Part shown: in pieces, positions 10,288 to 17,912 of the stretch
Layout: every line of letters begins with the position of its first letter
Numbering within the stretch: position 1 is the stretch's first letter
NCBI RefSeq assembly: GCF_016031655.1
Contig: NZ_JACCHQ010000019.1
Span: forward strand, 62,001 to 126,000
Reading direction: 5' to 3'
Length of the DNA: 64,000 bases
From: Bradyrhizobium glycinis
Lineage (GTDB): Bacteria; Pseudomonadota; Alphaproteobacteria; Rhizobiales; Xanthobacteraceae
Made by a program: the position numbers and the translations under genes
Notes under the pieces: model-generated
Database searches by the model: none
What the model was told of the DNA's origin: nothing
Seen by the model: the letters and a program-made list of their open reading frames with translations, nothing else

Positions 10288-10624
10288 TGCGTACGGCAAA
10301 ATCGTGTGGTCCTGGCGCCCGGGGTCTGTGCGCCAAGGCTTGCGGTGACGTTGCGGCCCGACCGGGCCCGCACCGTCAGTCATCCGCAAGGCGACGGGGG
10401 CAATAGTGCATCGCTCCCCGGGGAGAGCACGACATAAGCCGTCAAACCACTGCGCAGGGAAGGCCGGATGTTTTGGCTTCACCTGTATGCCGCTGTGCAG
10501 CCTTTTTTAGCACACGCTTCGCACAGTGGACCGCGGGTGCCAGCCGGCACCCGGCCTTCCCTGCGCCCTCGGCACTTTCGAGGGTGGTGAATGCAGCAAA
10601 GCTCGGGCGGACTCCGCCGCGAGG
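10288..10624 (+). repeat. Dispersed repeat, copy A (inverted relative of 54119-54451)
   Basis: A roughly 340-base non-coding element. Blocks such as cgtacggcaaaatcgtgtgg, gcataagccgt-like and gcgcagggaaggccg, ccgcgggtgcc...ggcacccgg and gcaaagctcgggcgga recur, in reverse orientation and with moderate divergence, at 54119-54451. It contains internal inverted repeats (for example the CGGGTGCC/GGCACCCG pair). Short frames inside it resemble the spurious proteins such elements produce in Bradyrhizobium annotations. Confidence 0.8.
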
Positions 10625-10675
10625 ACGCGGGATCGTGCGCCTGCGCCGCGTGGAAGTTCATCAATGGTCATTGCA

Positions 10676-10963
10676 TCAGGCGGCATCGACGGGCCTGACC
10701 TGTCGAGCAATCTCCGCGCCCTTCTCACGCTCCACAACTCCGATGTCGTACTGTCCTTGCAAGTCGAGCCAGAATTGAGGGCTATTGCCGAAATAACGGC
10801 CAAGCCGCACGGCAGTATCCGCGGAAATCCCCCGCCGCCCGTTCAAAATGTCGGTGATCCGCCCCGAGGGAACCCCGATGTCGAGCGAAAGCCTGTTGGC
10901 ACTGAGCCCACGCGCCGCCAATTCGCGCTTGAGCAGGCGTCCAGGATGAACGAGTGGAGCCAT
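10676..10963 (-). CDS. higA: HigA-family antitoxin (HTH)
   Basis: A 95-residue XRE/HTH antitoxin of the HigA/VapI family. It begins with the family's HPGRLLKRELAARGLSANRL, followed by the helix-turn-helix (about 18-60: LSLDIGVPSGRITDILNGRRGI) and the usual DTAVRLGRYFGNSPQFWLDLQ tail. HigA binds and neutralises the mRNA-cleaving toxin HigB and represses the operon. It lies 5 bases downstream of the higB frame, giving the toxin-first order typical of higBA. Because the toxin frame looks damaged, the antitoxin may now act alone or be a relic. Confidence 0.9.
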   Translation of the reverse strand: MAPLVHPGRLLKRELAARGLSANRLSLDIGVPSGRITDILNGRRGISADTAVRLGRYFGNSPQFWLDLQGQYDIGVVEREKGAEIARQVRPVDAA

Positions 10964-10968
10964 GGATG

Positions 10969-11254
10969 TCAGCCCTTGTGATAGTCGACGATTTCAACCT
11001 CGTAGGCATCGCCTTTGCTGAATTCGAAGCAAATACGCCAACGCTCGTTGACCGTCATTGCCCATTGTCCCCTGCGATCGCCCTTCAGCTTGTGCAATCC
11101 GACGCTCCTCAACGGACTGAGGTCTCCGAGCGATTTCGCCACATTGAGCGCCAGCAACAACTCAGCCGCCGCCTCGAAATCGAGCCCACGAAACTGGTTC
11201 GGATGCTCGCCATCCCAGATCTTGCGGCTCGCTGAATTCCGCCGACCTGATCAT
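10969..11254 (-). pseudogene. higB: HigB-family toxin with apparent frameshift near its 5' end
   Basis: HigB is a RelE-like ribosome-dependent mRNA interferase. The C-terminal part is clear: LHKLKGDRRGQWAMTVNERW, then RICFEFSKGDAYEVEIVDYH. In that frame the reading continues upstream through KIWDGEHPNQFRGLDFEAAAEL, which looks like HigB, to a stop at about 11245, but the only start codons are TTG at 11160 and 11157. The expected start, ATG at 11254 (MIRSAEFSE), is in another frame, so a one-base shift between about 11215 and 11235 is likely. If translation begins at TTG 11160 the product is only 63 residues, against a usual ~90. Confidence 0.65.
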
Positions 11255-11298
11255 GGCAAAAACATACTACGAAATCCGGTGAACGGTGAATGGTACAT

Positions 11299-12096
11299 TC
11301 ACTCCCCCAGCGTCGCCTCCACGAACCCGCGCGGATCATCACAAAACTCCCGCATCACCCGGTAATGATCGGTCTGCTCCACCCTCACGGGTTCAAGGCC
11401 GTATTTCCCGAGCCGCAGCAGCTGCGCATTCGGATAGGCCATCAGCAAAGGCGCGTGGGTCGCCATGATCACCTGACAATGACCGGAGAGATCCATGCGA
11501 TGCAGGAGCTTGAGGAAGTCCATCTGGCGTGCCGGCGACAACGCGGATTCCGGCTCGTCGAAGATATAGATGCCCTGCTTCTGGCAGCGCTCCTCGAAGA
11601 ACACCAGAAAGCCCTCGCCGTGGGAAAAGGAAAGATAGTCCGGCGCTTGCTGAACGCTCGCACCAAACACGCCTTCCATGGCGTGCGCAGCATCCACGGC
11701 CGAGCGGTCCAGATAGCGCGCGATGGAAAAGAACGTCTCGGCCCGAAAGAACCAGCCGTCGGTCACCTTCGGCACCCAGGCAGCCCGCAACGCAGAGGAC
11801 AGTTCATCGCCGCTGATCTCGATGCCGCCGCCGTCAATTTCCTGAAAACCCTTGCGCCCGCCGGTGCTGGCGAAGCCGGCCAGTCCTGCGATGCCCTCGA
11901 GAATGGTCGATTTGCCGGTCCCGTTCTCCCCGACGATGATGGTGACGGCGGCCTCGAAGCTCTGGTCGAACTCGTCCCTGAATACAGGAAGACAGAACGG
12001 ATAGGCCTCCCAGTCCTCGACGCGCGAACGATCGAGCCAGATGCGCCTGAGATAAGGCGCGCTCAACGTGGTCTGACGTCGTCGTGTCCGGCTCAT
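11299..12096 (-). CDS. ABC-type AAA ATPase, predicted (AAA_21/23-like)
   Basis: A 265-residue soluble ATPase of the RecF/SMC-like ABC class. Walker A is GENGTGKST (about 56-64), the signature-like segment is YLSFSHGEGF, Walker B is IYIFDEPESALS, and the switch His is in MATHAPLLM. It lacks a nuclease (TOPRIM) domain, coiled coil or membrane segment, so it is shorter than OLD-family proteins. The start at 12096 (MSRTRRR) is preferred over 12117 because GAGGAGGGG lies just upstream. It stands alone next to the damaged higBA pair. Similar single-gene ATPases are common and mostly uncharacterised; a stress or defence role is only a guess. Confidence 0.8.
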   Translation of the reverse strand: MSRTRRRQTTLSAPYLRRIWLDRSRVEDWEAYPFCLPVFRDEFDQSFEAAVTIIVGENGTGKSTILEGIAGLAGFASTGGRKGFQEIDGGGIEISGDELSSALRAAWVPKVTDGWFFRAETFFSIARYLDRSAVDAAHAMEGVFGASVQQAPDYLSFSHGEGFLVFFEERCQKQGIYIFDEPESALSPARQMDFLKLLHRMDLSGHCQVIMATHAPLLMAYPNAQLLRLGKYGLEPVRVEQTDHYRVMREFCDDPRGFVEATLGE

Positions 12097-12193
12097 GCGC
12101 CTGCCCCTCCTCACCAACGGTTAAAGGAACATATCAGGAACACCAGCCGCACGGAAGTGGCATCCGCGGAAGACCGCAAGCTTTGGTCGAGCC

Positions 12194-13054
12194 TTAAGGC
12201 AACACCTCCAGCACCAGCTCCATCGTCATCAGCACGGGATTATCGCCGCGCACCAGGCGGCCCTCGGCGATGCCGCCGGTGTAGTCGATCAGGGCAACGT
12301 CGAGCGCAGCTTCCAGCGTGCCGGAGGCGCCGAGCCCGATAGTCCCTGCCGTGATCGCCAGCTCCGTCGCGAACGGCTCGGTGGCAGCGCCATGGCTGAA
12401 GCGCGCGCCGATGGTCGAGCCGACGCCGCCATGAATCTTCGCGCGGTCGATGCCGTGGGCGCGACAGAACGCTTCGAGGCCGCCGGCAAAATCCTGGTTC
12501 GGGCGCAGGCGGAGCGCGAAGGCGCGGCTCGTCGTACGTGCGCCGGTGCTCGCGGCTGCGACAGGTCCGAACAGCTTGAAATTGGTCTCCGGATCGGGCT
12601 CGGCCGTGAACATCGTACCGTCGAGACCGAACGCCTCGACCTCGAACGGCTCGGCGACGACCGTCTCGTCCGGCATCATGTGGCCGCCGCTCGTCCTACC
12701 GTCGGCCTCCGTCCACAGCCCGTGGCAATGAAAGAACGGCGCGCCGTCGCGCATGCCGAGCGTCATGCTGCCGAGCTTTGGGCGCGTCACGCCGGCCGGC
12801 CGGAACGTATCGCTGTAGAACGCCGCATTCTCGCCGGTCTTCGACAGCGCCGGCATGACATAGGCGAACGGCCCCAGCGCGCCGCGGCGAAAGTGCAGTA
12901 CGCCGCCGGCAAAGCCCTCCGCGGCAAAGCCGCGCCGCGCGGCCTCCAGCAGCGGCAGACCGGCTTGAAGCGTGAAGGAAAAGGCACGTCCCCTCGCCTC
13001 CACCCATTGAATGCGCTCGGGAGGCGGCGAGCCCGGCTGCTTGATACTCCGCAT
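12194..13054 (-). CDS. PCC/DUF296-domain protein (two tandem domains)
   Basis: A 286-residue protein with two copies of the PCC (DUF296) fold. The first half has FHCHGLWTEADGRTSGGHMM (about 112-131), a good match to the H-x-H...GGH metal-binding pattern. The second half (about 165-286) keeps the overall plan (HGIDRAKIHGGVGSTIGARF...ALIDYTGGIAEGRL) with fewer histidines. Bacterial PCC proteins are trimeric and of unsettled function; the plant versions carry AT-hooks, which are absent here. The gene starts 9 bases after the acyl-CoA ligase, so the two are almost surely co-transcribed and it probably serves the same catabolic step. Confidence 0.75.
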   Translation of the reverse strand: MRSIKQPGSPPPERIQWVEARGRAFSFTLQAGLPLLEAARRGFAAEGFAGGVLHFRRGALGPFAYVMPALSKTGENAAFYSDTFRPAGVTRPKLGSMTLGMRDGAPFFHCHGLWTEADGRTSGGHMMPDETVVAEPFEVEAFGLDGTMFTAEPDPETNFKLFGPVAAASTGARTTSRAFALRLRPNQDFAGGLEAFCRAHGIDRAKIHGGVGSTIGARFSHGAATEPFATELAITAGTIGLGASGTLEAALDVALIDYTGGIAEGRLVRGDNPVLMTMELVLEVLP

Positions 13055-13063
13055 CTCGTACGC

Positions 13064-14671
13064 TCAGCCTGTCTTCGCCTTGTCGAGGTCGAGCAGCCCG
13101 CGCGCCTCGAGCTCGTCGCGCACCATGCGCTTGGGCACCTTGCCGTAGCCCGATTTCGGCAGCGCATCCCAGAAGAAGAAGCGCTTTGGCATCTTGTAGC
13201 GCGGCACTTTCGGCGACAGGAACGCCGCCATCTCGGCTTCGGTCACTTCCTTCGCGCCCTCACGGACGACACAGACGGCGACGCCGACCTCGCCCCAGGT
13301 CGCGTCGGGCACGCCGAGCACGGCGACCTCGCCGATGGCGGGATGGGTCAGGATCTTCTCCTCGATCTCGCGCGGATAGATATTGGAGCCGCCGGAGATG
13401 TACATGTCGGAGGCGCGTCCTGTGATGTACACAAAACCCTCCTCGTCCATGTGGCCGAGATCGCCGGTGCGGAACCAGCCGTTGCGGAACGCCTTCGCAT
13501 TGGCTTCGGGGTTGTCGTAATAGCCGGCGAACACCGCAGGCCCGATCACGCAGATCTCGCCGCTCTGGTTGGCTTTGAGCTCGCGGCCCTCGTCGTCCTG
13601 GATCGACACCTGCATGCCGGTGCGCTCGAAACCGCAGGTGCCGATCTTGGCGTGCGGGCCGTCCTCCGGATCGTGCAACGCCGCCGGCAGCACGGTGATG
13701 TTGCCGGTGACCTCACCGAGGCCAAAATACTGCACGATCACCTTGCCGAGCTTCTTCAGCGCCGCCTTCTGGTCCTCGCGGTACATCGGCGCGCCCGCAT
13801 AGATGACGTAGCGCAGCGAGGAATGGTCGTATTTGTCGGCGGCGGGATGCTCGACCATCATCTTCAGGATGGTCGGCACCGTGAAGAGATTGCTGACGCG
13901 ATGCGTTTCGATCAGGCGGAACGCCTCGTTGATGTCGAATTTCTCGGTCGGCAGCAGCACGGTGCGCGCGCCGCGCGCGGTCTGCATCAATTGGTGCACG
14001 CCGGCGCCGTGCGACAACGGCGCCACCACCAGCGAGGCATCCTGCTCGGTCGTGCCGGGCGTCAAATCGGCGAGATGATTGGTGACGACGAATCCCATCT
14101 GGCCATGGGTCAGCACGGCCGCCTTCGAGCGTCCGGTGGTGCCGGAGGTGAAGAAGAACCAGCAGGGATCGTCGTGCTCGACGGCGACATTCTCCACGGC
14201 AGCGCCGGTATGCGAGGCGATGGCGTCAGCCACCGAGCGCTCGCCGAACGCGGCGTTGCCGTCAACGCTCAAGGTGAATTGCAGCGCTCCGCTCTTCACC
14301 GCCGCGGCATGCTCGGGGAAGTCGACATGGCACAGAAACGCCTTCGCGCCGGAGGCCTGCGCGAGATAGCTGACCTCATCCGGCATCAGGCGGAAATTGG
14401 TGGGCACCCAGACCGCGCCGAGCCGGAACGCCGCGAACATCGAGAAGAACATCTCATCGCCATTCTTGGAATGGACGAGGATGCGGTCGCCCTTCGCGAT
14501 GCCCCGCGCGGCGAGCGCCGCTGCAAGGGCCGAGACCTGCGCATCGATCTCGCGCCAGGTCCACGACTTGTCCCCCCATACGAAGCCGGGACGGGCGCCA
14601 TGCCGCCGCGCATTCTGGGTCAACATATAGGCGAGATTCATGACGCGGCGGGACATGCGCAGGGGCTGCAT
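13064..14671 (-). CDS. Acyl-CoA synthetase / AMP-dependent ligase
   Basis: A 535-residue ANL-superfamily ligase that activates a carboxylic acid as acyl-AMP and then acyl-CoA. The P-loop is FFTSGTTGRSKAAVLTH (about 171-187), the A5 motif YFGLGEVTGN, the hinge motif FRTGDLGHMDEEGFVYITGR, and the catalytic Lys lies in LPKSGYGKVPKR near the C-terminus. The overall look is of the 4-coumarate/medium- or long-chain fatty acid group; the acid cannot be named. It starts at 14671 or the in-frame ATG at 14656 (MSRRVMNLAYML). It heads a two-gene unit with the PCC-domain gene. Confidence 0.9.
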   Translation of the reverse strand: MQPLRMSRRVMNLAYMLTQNARRHGARPGFVWGDKSWTWREIDAQVSALAAALAARGIAKGDRILVHSKNGDEMFFSMFAAFRLGAVWVPTNFRLMPDEVSYLAQASGAKAFLCHVDFPEHAAAVKSGALQFTLSVDGNAAFGERSVADAIASHTGAAVENVAVEHDDPCWFFFTSGTTGRSKAAVLTHGQMGFVVTNHLADLTPGTTEQDASLVVAPLSHGAGVHQLMQTARGARTVLLPTEKFDINEAFRLIETHRVSNLFTVPTILKMMVEHPAADKYDHSSLRYVIYAGAPMYREDQKAALKKLGKVIVQYFGLGEVTGNITVLPAALHDPEDGPHAKIGTCGFERTGMQVSIQDDEGRELKANQSGEICVIGPAVFAGYYDNPEANAKAFRNGWFRTGDLGHMDEEGFVYITGRASDMYISGGSNIYPREIEEKILTHPAIGEVAVLGVPDATWGEVGVAVCVVREGAKEVTEAEMAAFLSPKVPRYKMPKRFFFWDALPKSGYGKVPKRMVRDELEARGLLDLDKAKTG

Positions 14672-14776
14672 CGGGCTTCCTCTTCGGCGACGGACAGCAT
14701 GCGAGCCGTCCGTTCATTGCAGCCCATTTATCGCCAACGCCGGAGGCCCTGCAAGGCCGGCTGCCGCGGACCTGCC

Positions 14777-15274
14777 CTACGGCTGCTTGAAAGCAAAAGG
14801 CGTCGCGGTGATAGTCTTGGTCTTCCAGCAGGCCTGCGCACCAAAGCCGCCGCAGAAGCTGCCATGCAGATCGAAGCGGATGGTGCGCGCCGCACCGCGC
14901 TTTATCGGTGGGGCCATGATCTTGTAGCGAAGGACGTAGCCGTCGAACATCTCGCGCAGATTGCCGTCCGGCAGCGTTACCAGGATCTTCATGACGCAAC
15001 CGCCGGTTCCGCAATACGTCGTCTCGCGATCGCCGCATTTGGTGTCCTGGAAATCGACGATGTAGTCCTCGCGACCATCGCCGGTCAGGTCGATCCTGCG
15101 CACGGTGTTTGGCGCGAAGGTCACCGCTCCACCCTCCTGGCTCTCGCATTCCTCGTTGGCGTAGCGCAGCGCCTTCTGCACGCCGGGCGGATAGTCGGAC
15201 GGATTGAACGGCCTTGCGTCGTCGGCGCGCGCGCTGGCCACGAGCAAGCCGAGCAGGAGGATGAGATATCGCAT
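14777..15274 (-). CDS. Secreted hypothetical protein, Cys-rich
   Basis: A 165-residue predicted periplasmic protein. The start at 15274 gives a signal peptide MRYLILLLGLLVASARA. The mature part has several Cys residues (EECES, TKCGDRETTYCGTGGC, SFCGGFGAQACW) that could form disulfides, and a segment IDLTGDGREDYIVDF that resembles a calcium-binding or FG-GAP-like turn (DxTGDGxxDY). I do not recognise a named family. Similar small secreted proteins are frequent in Bradyrhizobium. It is divergent from the lipoprotein gene at 15369, which leaves a 94-base shared promoter region. Confidence 0.7.
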   Translation of the reverse strand: MRYLILLLGLLVASARADDARPFNPSDYPPGVQKALRYANEECESQEGGAVTFAPNTVRRIDLTGDGREDYIVDFQDTKCGDRETTYCGTGGCVMKILVTLPDGNLREMFDGYVLRYKIMAPPIKRGAARTIRFDLHGSFCGGFGAQACWKTKTITATPFAFKQP

Positions 15275-15368
15275 GCGCGTTTGTCGCCAGCGCAGCCACA
15301 ATCGTTCAGGGAATTTTAAACATGATCGGCGCAACGTTCATCAATTGTCGCGTACAGAGTGCCGCATC

Positions 15369-15728
15369 ATGGTCAAAGCGCCTGCCCTCCTTCTGTTGTC
15401 GTTGGCGCTCGCCGGATGTGCCGCGACTCCGCAAGCGCATCTGGCGTCCGATCCCGCCATCAAGCCTGCGCGCTATGCCTGGGATGGCGCCGGCGAGGAT
15501 CCCAACCGGCCAAGCGCTACCTCGCAGCCGACGCGGACTGGCGGCCGCTCCGAGCGTCACAGGTCGCAAGCCGATGCTCAGCCCTATTCGAAGGAATGGC
15601 GGCAGGCGCAGGACGGCATCGAGGCCGAACAGGACGCCAGGGTCAACCGCTCCCTGGTCATCTGCCAGGGCTGCCTCCGCCCGCAGCCACAGGCCGAAGA
15701 TTCCAGGTTGGCCAAAGCGAGCGATTGA
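15369..15728 (+). CDS. Small lipoprotein, unknown function
   Basis: A 119-residue predicted lipoprotein. The start at 15369 gives MVKAPALLLLSLALAGC, with a good lipobox (LALAGC) whose Cys17 would be lipidated. The rest is hydrophilic and low in complexity, rich in Arg, Ser and Gln, with two later Cys residues in ICQGCLRP. No family is recognised. The reading frame is open upstream to 15204, but that part overlaps the divergent gene and has no coding look. Confidence 0.65.
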   Translation: MVKAPALLLLSLALAGCAATPQAHLASDPAIKPARYAWDGAGEDPNRPSATSQPTRTGGRSERHRSQADAQPYSKEWRQAQDGIEAEQDARVNRSLVICQGCLRPQPQAEDSRLAKASD

Positions 15729-15812
15729 ATCGAACAGCTTCGGATCGGAAACCCGCCGATGGGCCGTGCGTTACGATCTCGTGCGCGAGGCCGGCAGCTG
15801 CAAGGCAACGAT

Positions 15813-16088
15813 ATGAGCGACGTCATCAACAACAAGGCCCATCATCGCTATGAGCTCGAGGTGGAAGGTCATCTTGCGACCGAGCACTACAAGCTCGACG
15901 GCGGTGTCATCACCTTCGAGCATACCGACGTGCCGAAGGAGCTTGGCGGCAAGGGCATCGGCTCGAAGCTGGTGCAAGGCGCGCTCGACCAGGTCCGCGC
16001 CGAAGGATTGAAGCTGATCCCGCAATGCCCGTTCGTGAAGACGTGGATCGACAAGCACCCGGACTATGCGGATCTCGTGACACGGTGA
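15813..16088 (+). CDS. Small GNAT-family N-acetyltransferase (YidJ/Acetyltransf_CG type), paralogue 1
   Basis: A 91-residue minimal GNAT domain starting MSDVINNKAHHRYELEVEGH. The acetyl-CoA loop is GKGIGSKLVQGALDQV (about 50-65), and the C-terminus has PQCPFVKTWIDKHPDYADLV, the signature of the short Gcn5-related group (Pfam Acetyltransf_CG). The domain is about two thirds the length of a classic GNAT and lacks the N-terminal strands; substrates of the group are unknown. A paralogue of the same length lies at 16849. Ribosome-binding region: GCAAGGCAACG before 15813. Confidence 0.85.
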   Translation: MSDVINNKAHHRYELEVEGHLATEHYKLDGGVITFEHTDVPKELGGKGIGSKLVQGALDQVRAEGLKLIPQCPFVKTWIDKHPDYADLVTR

Positions 16089-16094
16089 GTGCAC

Positions 16095-16122
16095 AGGCCC
16101 GCCGCTCGTGGCCGGCGGGCCT
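16095..16122. terminator. Hairpin between convergent GNAT and SPW genes
   Basis: AGGCCCGCC (16095-16103) pairs with GGCGGGCCT (16114-16122). There is no T-run on either side, so it may be a weak or Rho-assisted terminator serving both strands. Confidence 0.4.
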
Positions 16123-16137
16123 GCCGTAACCTACGGT

Positions 16138-16533
16138 CTATTGTCCGTGCTTGAGCAAGTCCTGATCATTCGTATCCCAGTCCTGCCATAGCTGGAGAAT
16201 GCCGAGCAGCACCACCACCGCGCCGAGGGTCGTGTGATAGATGCGGAGAAATCCCTCACCGGAATAGCCGATCACGTATGGCGAGGCGATGAGCCACAGT
16301 CCGACCAGAATCGTCGCCACCTCTTGCCAGCGCTGCAAGGCGACGTATTCCAGCTGGCTGATGCCAAATACGACCAAACCGATCGCAACGGTGTTCAGGA
16401 TGGCCGTCTGGTGACCGGCGATCGCTTGGTCCTGGATCGGGAACCACGGCGAGGCCACGATCACCGCGCCCAGCAGCATCCCGCACCAGTCCTCCCACGT
16501 TCGATGAGTATTGAAGAAGCCAGAGTCCGACAT
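16138..16533 (-). CDS. SPW-repeat membrane protein
   Basis: A 131-residue inner-membrane protein with four predicted helices arranged as two repeats. The first has SPWF in ...GAVIVASPWFPIQ (about 22-34); the second has the variant SPYVIGYSG (about 83-91). This two-helix SPW repeat (Pfam SPW) is widespread and has no known function. The start at 16533 follows AGGAGGGTACG, a strong ribosome-binding site. It lies between two small GNAT paralogues, but on the other strand. Confidence 0.85.
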   Translation of the reverse strand: MSDSGFFNTHRTWEDWCGMLLGAVIVASPWFPIQDQAIAGHQTAILNTVAIGLVVFGISQLEYVALQRWQEVATILVGLWLIASPYVIGYSGEGFLRIYHTTLGAVVVLLGILQLWQDWDTNDQDLLKHGQ

Positions 16534-16631
16534 CGTACCCTCCTACAGAAGAGGCATACGTCTGCGGCTGGCGATCATGACACTCCGAATGTCTGGCGAC
16601 CCTGCCGGCCGCATTCGGGCGTATGTCCTTT

Positions 16632-16850
16632 TTAGGACGTGGGAACCGAAGTCCGGCTTGCAAGAGCGGCATCGGGGATTATTTGCGGGTCGCGGGACCA
16701 CTCTCCCGGGGCGCCATATCCATACTGCAGTGCGTCTATGCGGCGCGCATTTGCAGATATCTCCTCTGCGCCGATCTCCCTTGGTCTCACCTTGGCAAGC
16801 GCCATGTGAGTCTCCTGGATCAGGATCTGCAGTTCGGAGGTATACCGCAT
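16632..16850 (-). CDS. Possible small protein, 72 residues
   Basis: An open frame beginning MRYTSELQILIQETHMALAK, with a coherent helical, charged first half (VRPREIGAEEISANARRIDAL) and a less protein-like end. It lies in a spacer with no gene on the other strand, so it is not an antisense shadow. Its start overlaps the start of the plus-strand GNAT gene by two bases in opposite directions. No clear ribosome-binding site is visible. It may be real, a decayed gene or chance. Confidence 0.3.
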   Translation of the reverse strand: MRYTSELQILIQETHMALAKVRPREIGAEEISANARRIDALQYGYGAPGEWSRDPQIIPDAALASRTSVPTS

Positions 16851-17124
16851 GGGGGCTTCGGTACGCGACAACAAGGACAGAAGCCGCTTTGAGCTCGATG
16901 TCGGCGACGATATCGCCTTCGCCAATTATCGGCTGACGCCATCAGCCGTGATCATCACCCACACCGAGACGCCGCGCGCGCTGCGCGGGCGCGGCATCGG
17001 CTCCGAGCTGGTCAAAGGCGCGCTCGACCTGATCCGGCGCGACGGCAAGAAGGTGATCGCCGGCTGCGGCTTCGTCGTCGACTATCTCGACCGGCATCCG
17101 GAGGATGCGGATCTGGTCGCCTGA
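16849..17124 (+). CDS. Small GNAT-family N-acetyltransferase (Acetyltransf_CG type), paralogue 2
   Basis: A 91-residue minimal GNAT protein related to the one at 15813. It has the acetyl-CoA loop ALRGRGIGSELVKGALDLIR (about 43-62) and the C-terminal AGCGFVVDYLDRHPEDADLV. GGAGG at 16836-16840 is a strong ribosome-binding site 8 bases before the ATG. The pair probably arose by local duplication, later interrupted by the SPW gene. Substrate unknown. Confidence 0.85.
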   Translation: MGASVRDNKDRSRFELDVGDDIAFANYRLTPSAVIITHTETPRALRGRGIGSELVKGALDLIRRDGKKVIAGCGFVVDYLDRHPEDADLVA

Positions 17125-17128
17125 ATGC

Positions 17129-17154
17129 AAAAGGGCCCGCGCGATCGCGGGCCC
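17129..17154 (-). terminator. Terminator for the DUF3597 gene
   Basis: GGGCCCGCG (17133-17141) pairs with CGCGGGCCC (17146-17154). The A-run at 17129-17132 reads as U residues after the stem on the minus strand. It probably also serves as a barrier for the convergent GNAT gene. Confidence 0.65.
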
Positions 17155-17176
17155 CTGCGGCACGACCCCAGGCGGG

Positions 17177-17575
17177 TCAGTGCTTGATCTCCGGCGGCAG
17201 CTTGCCGCCATTGGCGGCGAGCTTGGACATCACCTGCTTGTGCAGCCAGACGTTCATGCTCGCCGAGTCGTTCATGTCGCCGCTGTAGCCCAGCTCCTTG
17301 GCGAGATCCTTGCGCGCGGCGAGGCTGGAATCGATGTCGAGCGCCTTCATGAGGTCGACGATAGAAGTGCGCCATTCCAGCTTCTCGCCCTTGTGCGCGG
17401 CCGCCGCCTTGTCGACGATCGCCGCCACGTCGACCGCGGCCATGGGCGCGGCGGCCGGCGCCGACGTACTTGCCGACCCTGCGGGCGCGCCCGGCGAAGC
17501 GGCGCCACCGGCCGGCGCGGCGGACGCCGGCTGGCTGCCGAAGATCGCGCTCATGATTTTCCCGAAAATGCTCAT
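17177..17575 (-). CDS. DUF3597-family protein
   Basis: A 132-residue protein. It has a short N-terminal helix (MSIFGKIMSAIFG), a low-complexity Ala/Pro/Gly linker (about 15-50), then the compact DUF3597 domain: VDVAAIVDKAAAAHKGEKLE, WRTSIVDLMKALDIDSSLAAR, KDLAKELGYSGDMNDSASMN and VWLHKQVMSKLAANGG. The fold is LysM-like in solved relatives and its function is unknown. The start at 17575 is set by GGGGAG upstream and by the conserved MSIFGKI opening. A factor-independent terminator follows at 17129-17154. Confidence 0.85.
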   Translation of the reverse strand: MSIFGKIMSAIFGSQPASAAPAGGAASPGAPAGSASTSAPAAAPMAAVDVAAIVDKAAAAHKGEKLEWRTSIVDLMKALDIDSSLAARKDLAKELGYSGDMNDSASMNVWLHKQVMSKLAANGGKLPPEIKH

Positions 17576-17912
17576 GTCTGCTCCCCGAAAAGGATCCGTT
17601 GGAAGGGCCTGAGTGGCACACTTATAGACCAAGTCACTGCGTGGCGCCCGCGAAGTTGCGAACCATCGCGCAGCATCAGCTTATCTGCGGCGAAATGACG
17701 ACCGAATGACGTTGCTGAACTTGCGCTGCGGCATCGAATTTCACCCCAGCGTGAGGGACAGGACTCGGAAATAGGCGTACGGTTTGCGTTCAGCTCGCGA
17801 TGCCTTCCGGAATTCGCGTCTGGTCGGGATCGCGGGATTTCAAGAGAAAACGCGGCCGCTTGCGCCGTTTGCCGGCGCCGGACTCGGCCGCTTGGCAAGG
17901 GAGCTAGCGACC
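17576..17912. other. Gene-free spacer between divergent genes
   Basis: The stretch lies between the DUF3597 gene and the DUF2189 locus and must hold both promoters. I see no further gene, repeat or recognised operator in it. Confidence 0.5.

Noticed and set aside
10250..10810. Several short frames inside and beside the 10.3 kb repeat
   Set aside because: They are repeat-derived translations (GTRGPL.., PALPGLPCAL-like) of the kind often annotated by mistake in Bradyrhizobium; no ribosome-binding sites.
12392..15319. 975-codon open frame on the plus strand opposite the acyl-CoA ligase and its neighbours
   Set aside because: It spans three real minus-strand genes and the spacers between them, and has low-complexity Arg/His/Ala composition; an antisense artefact.
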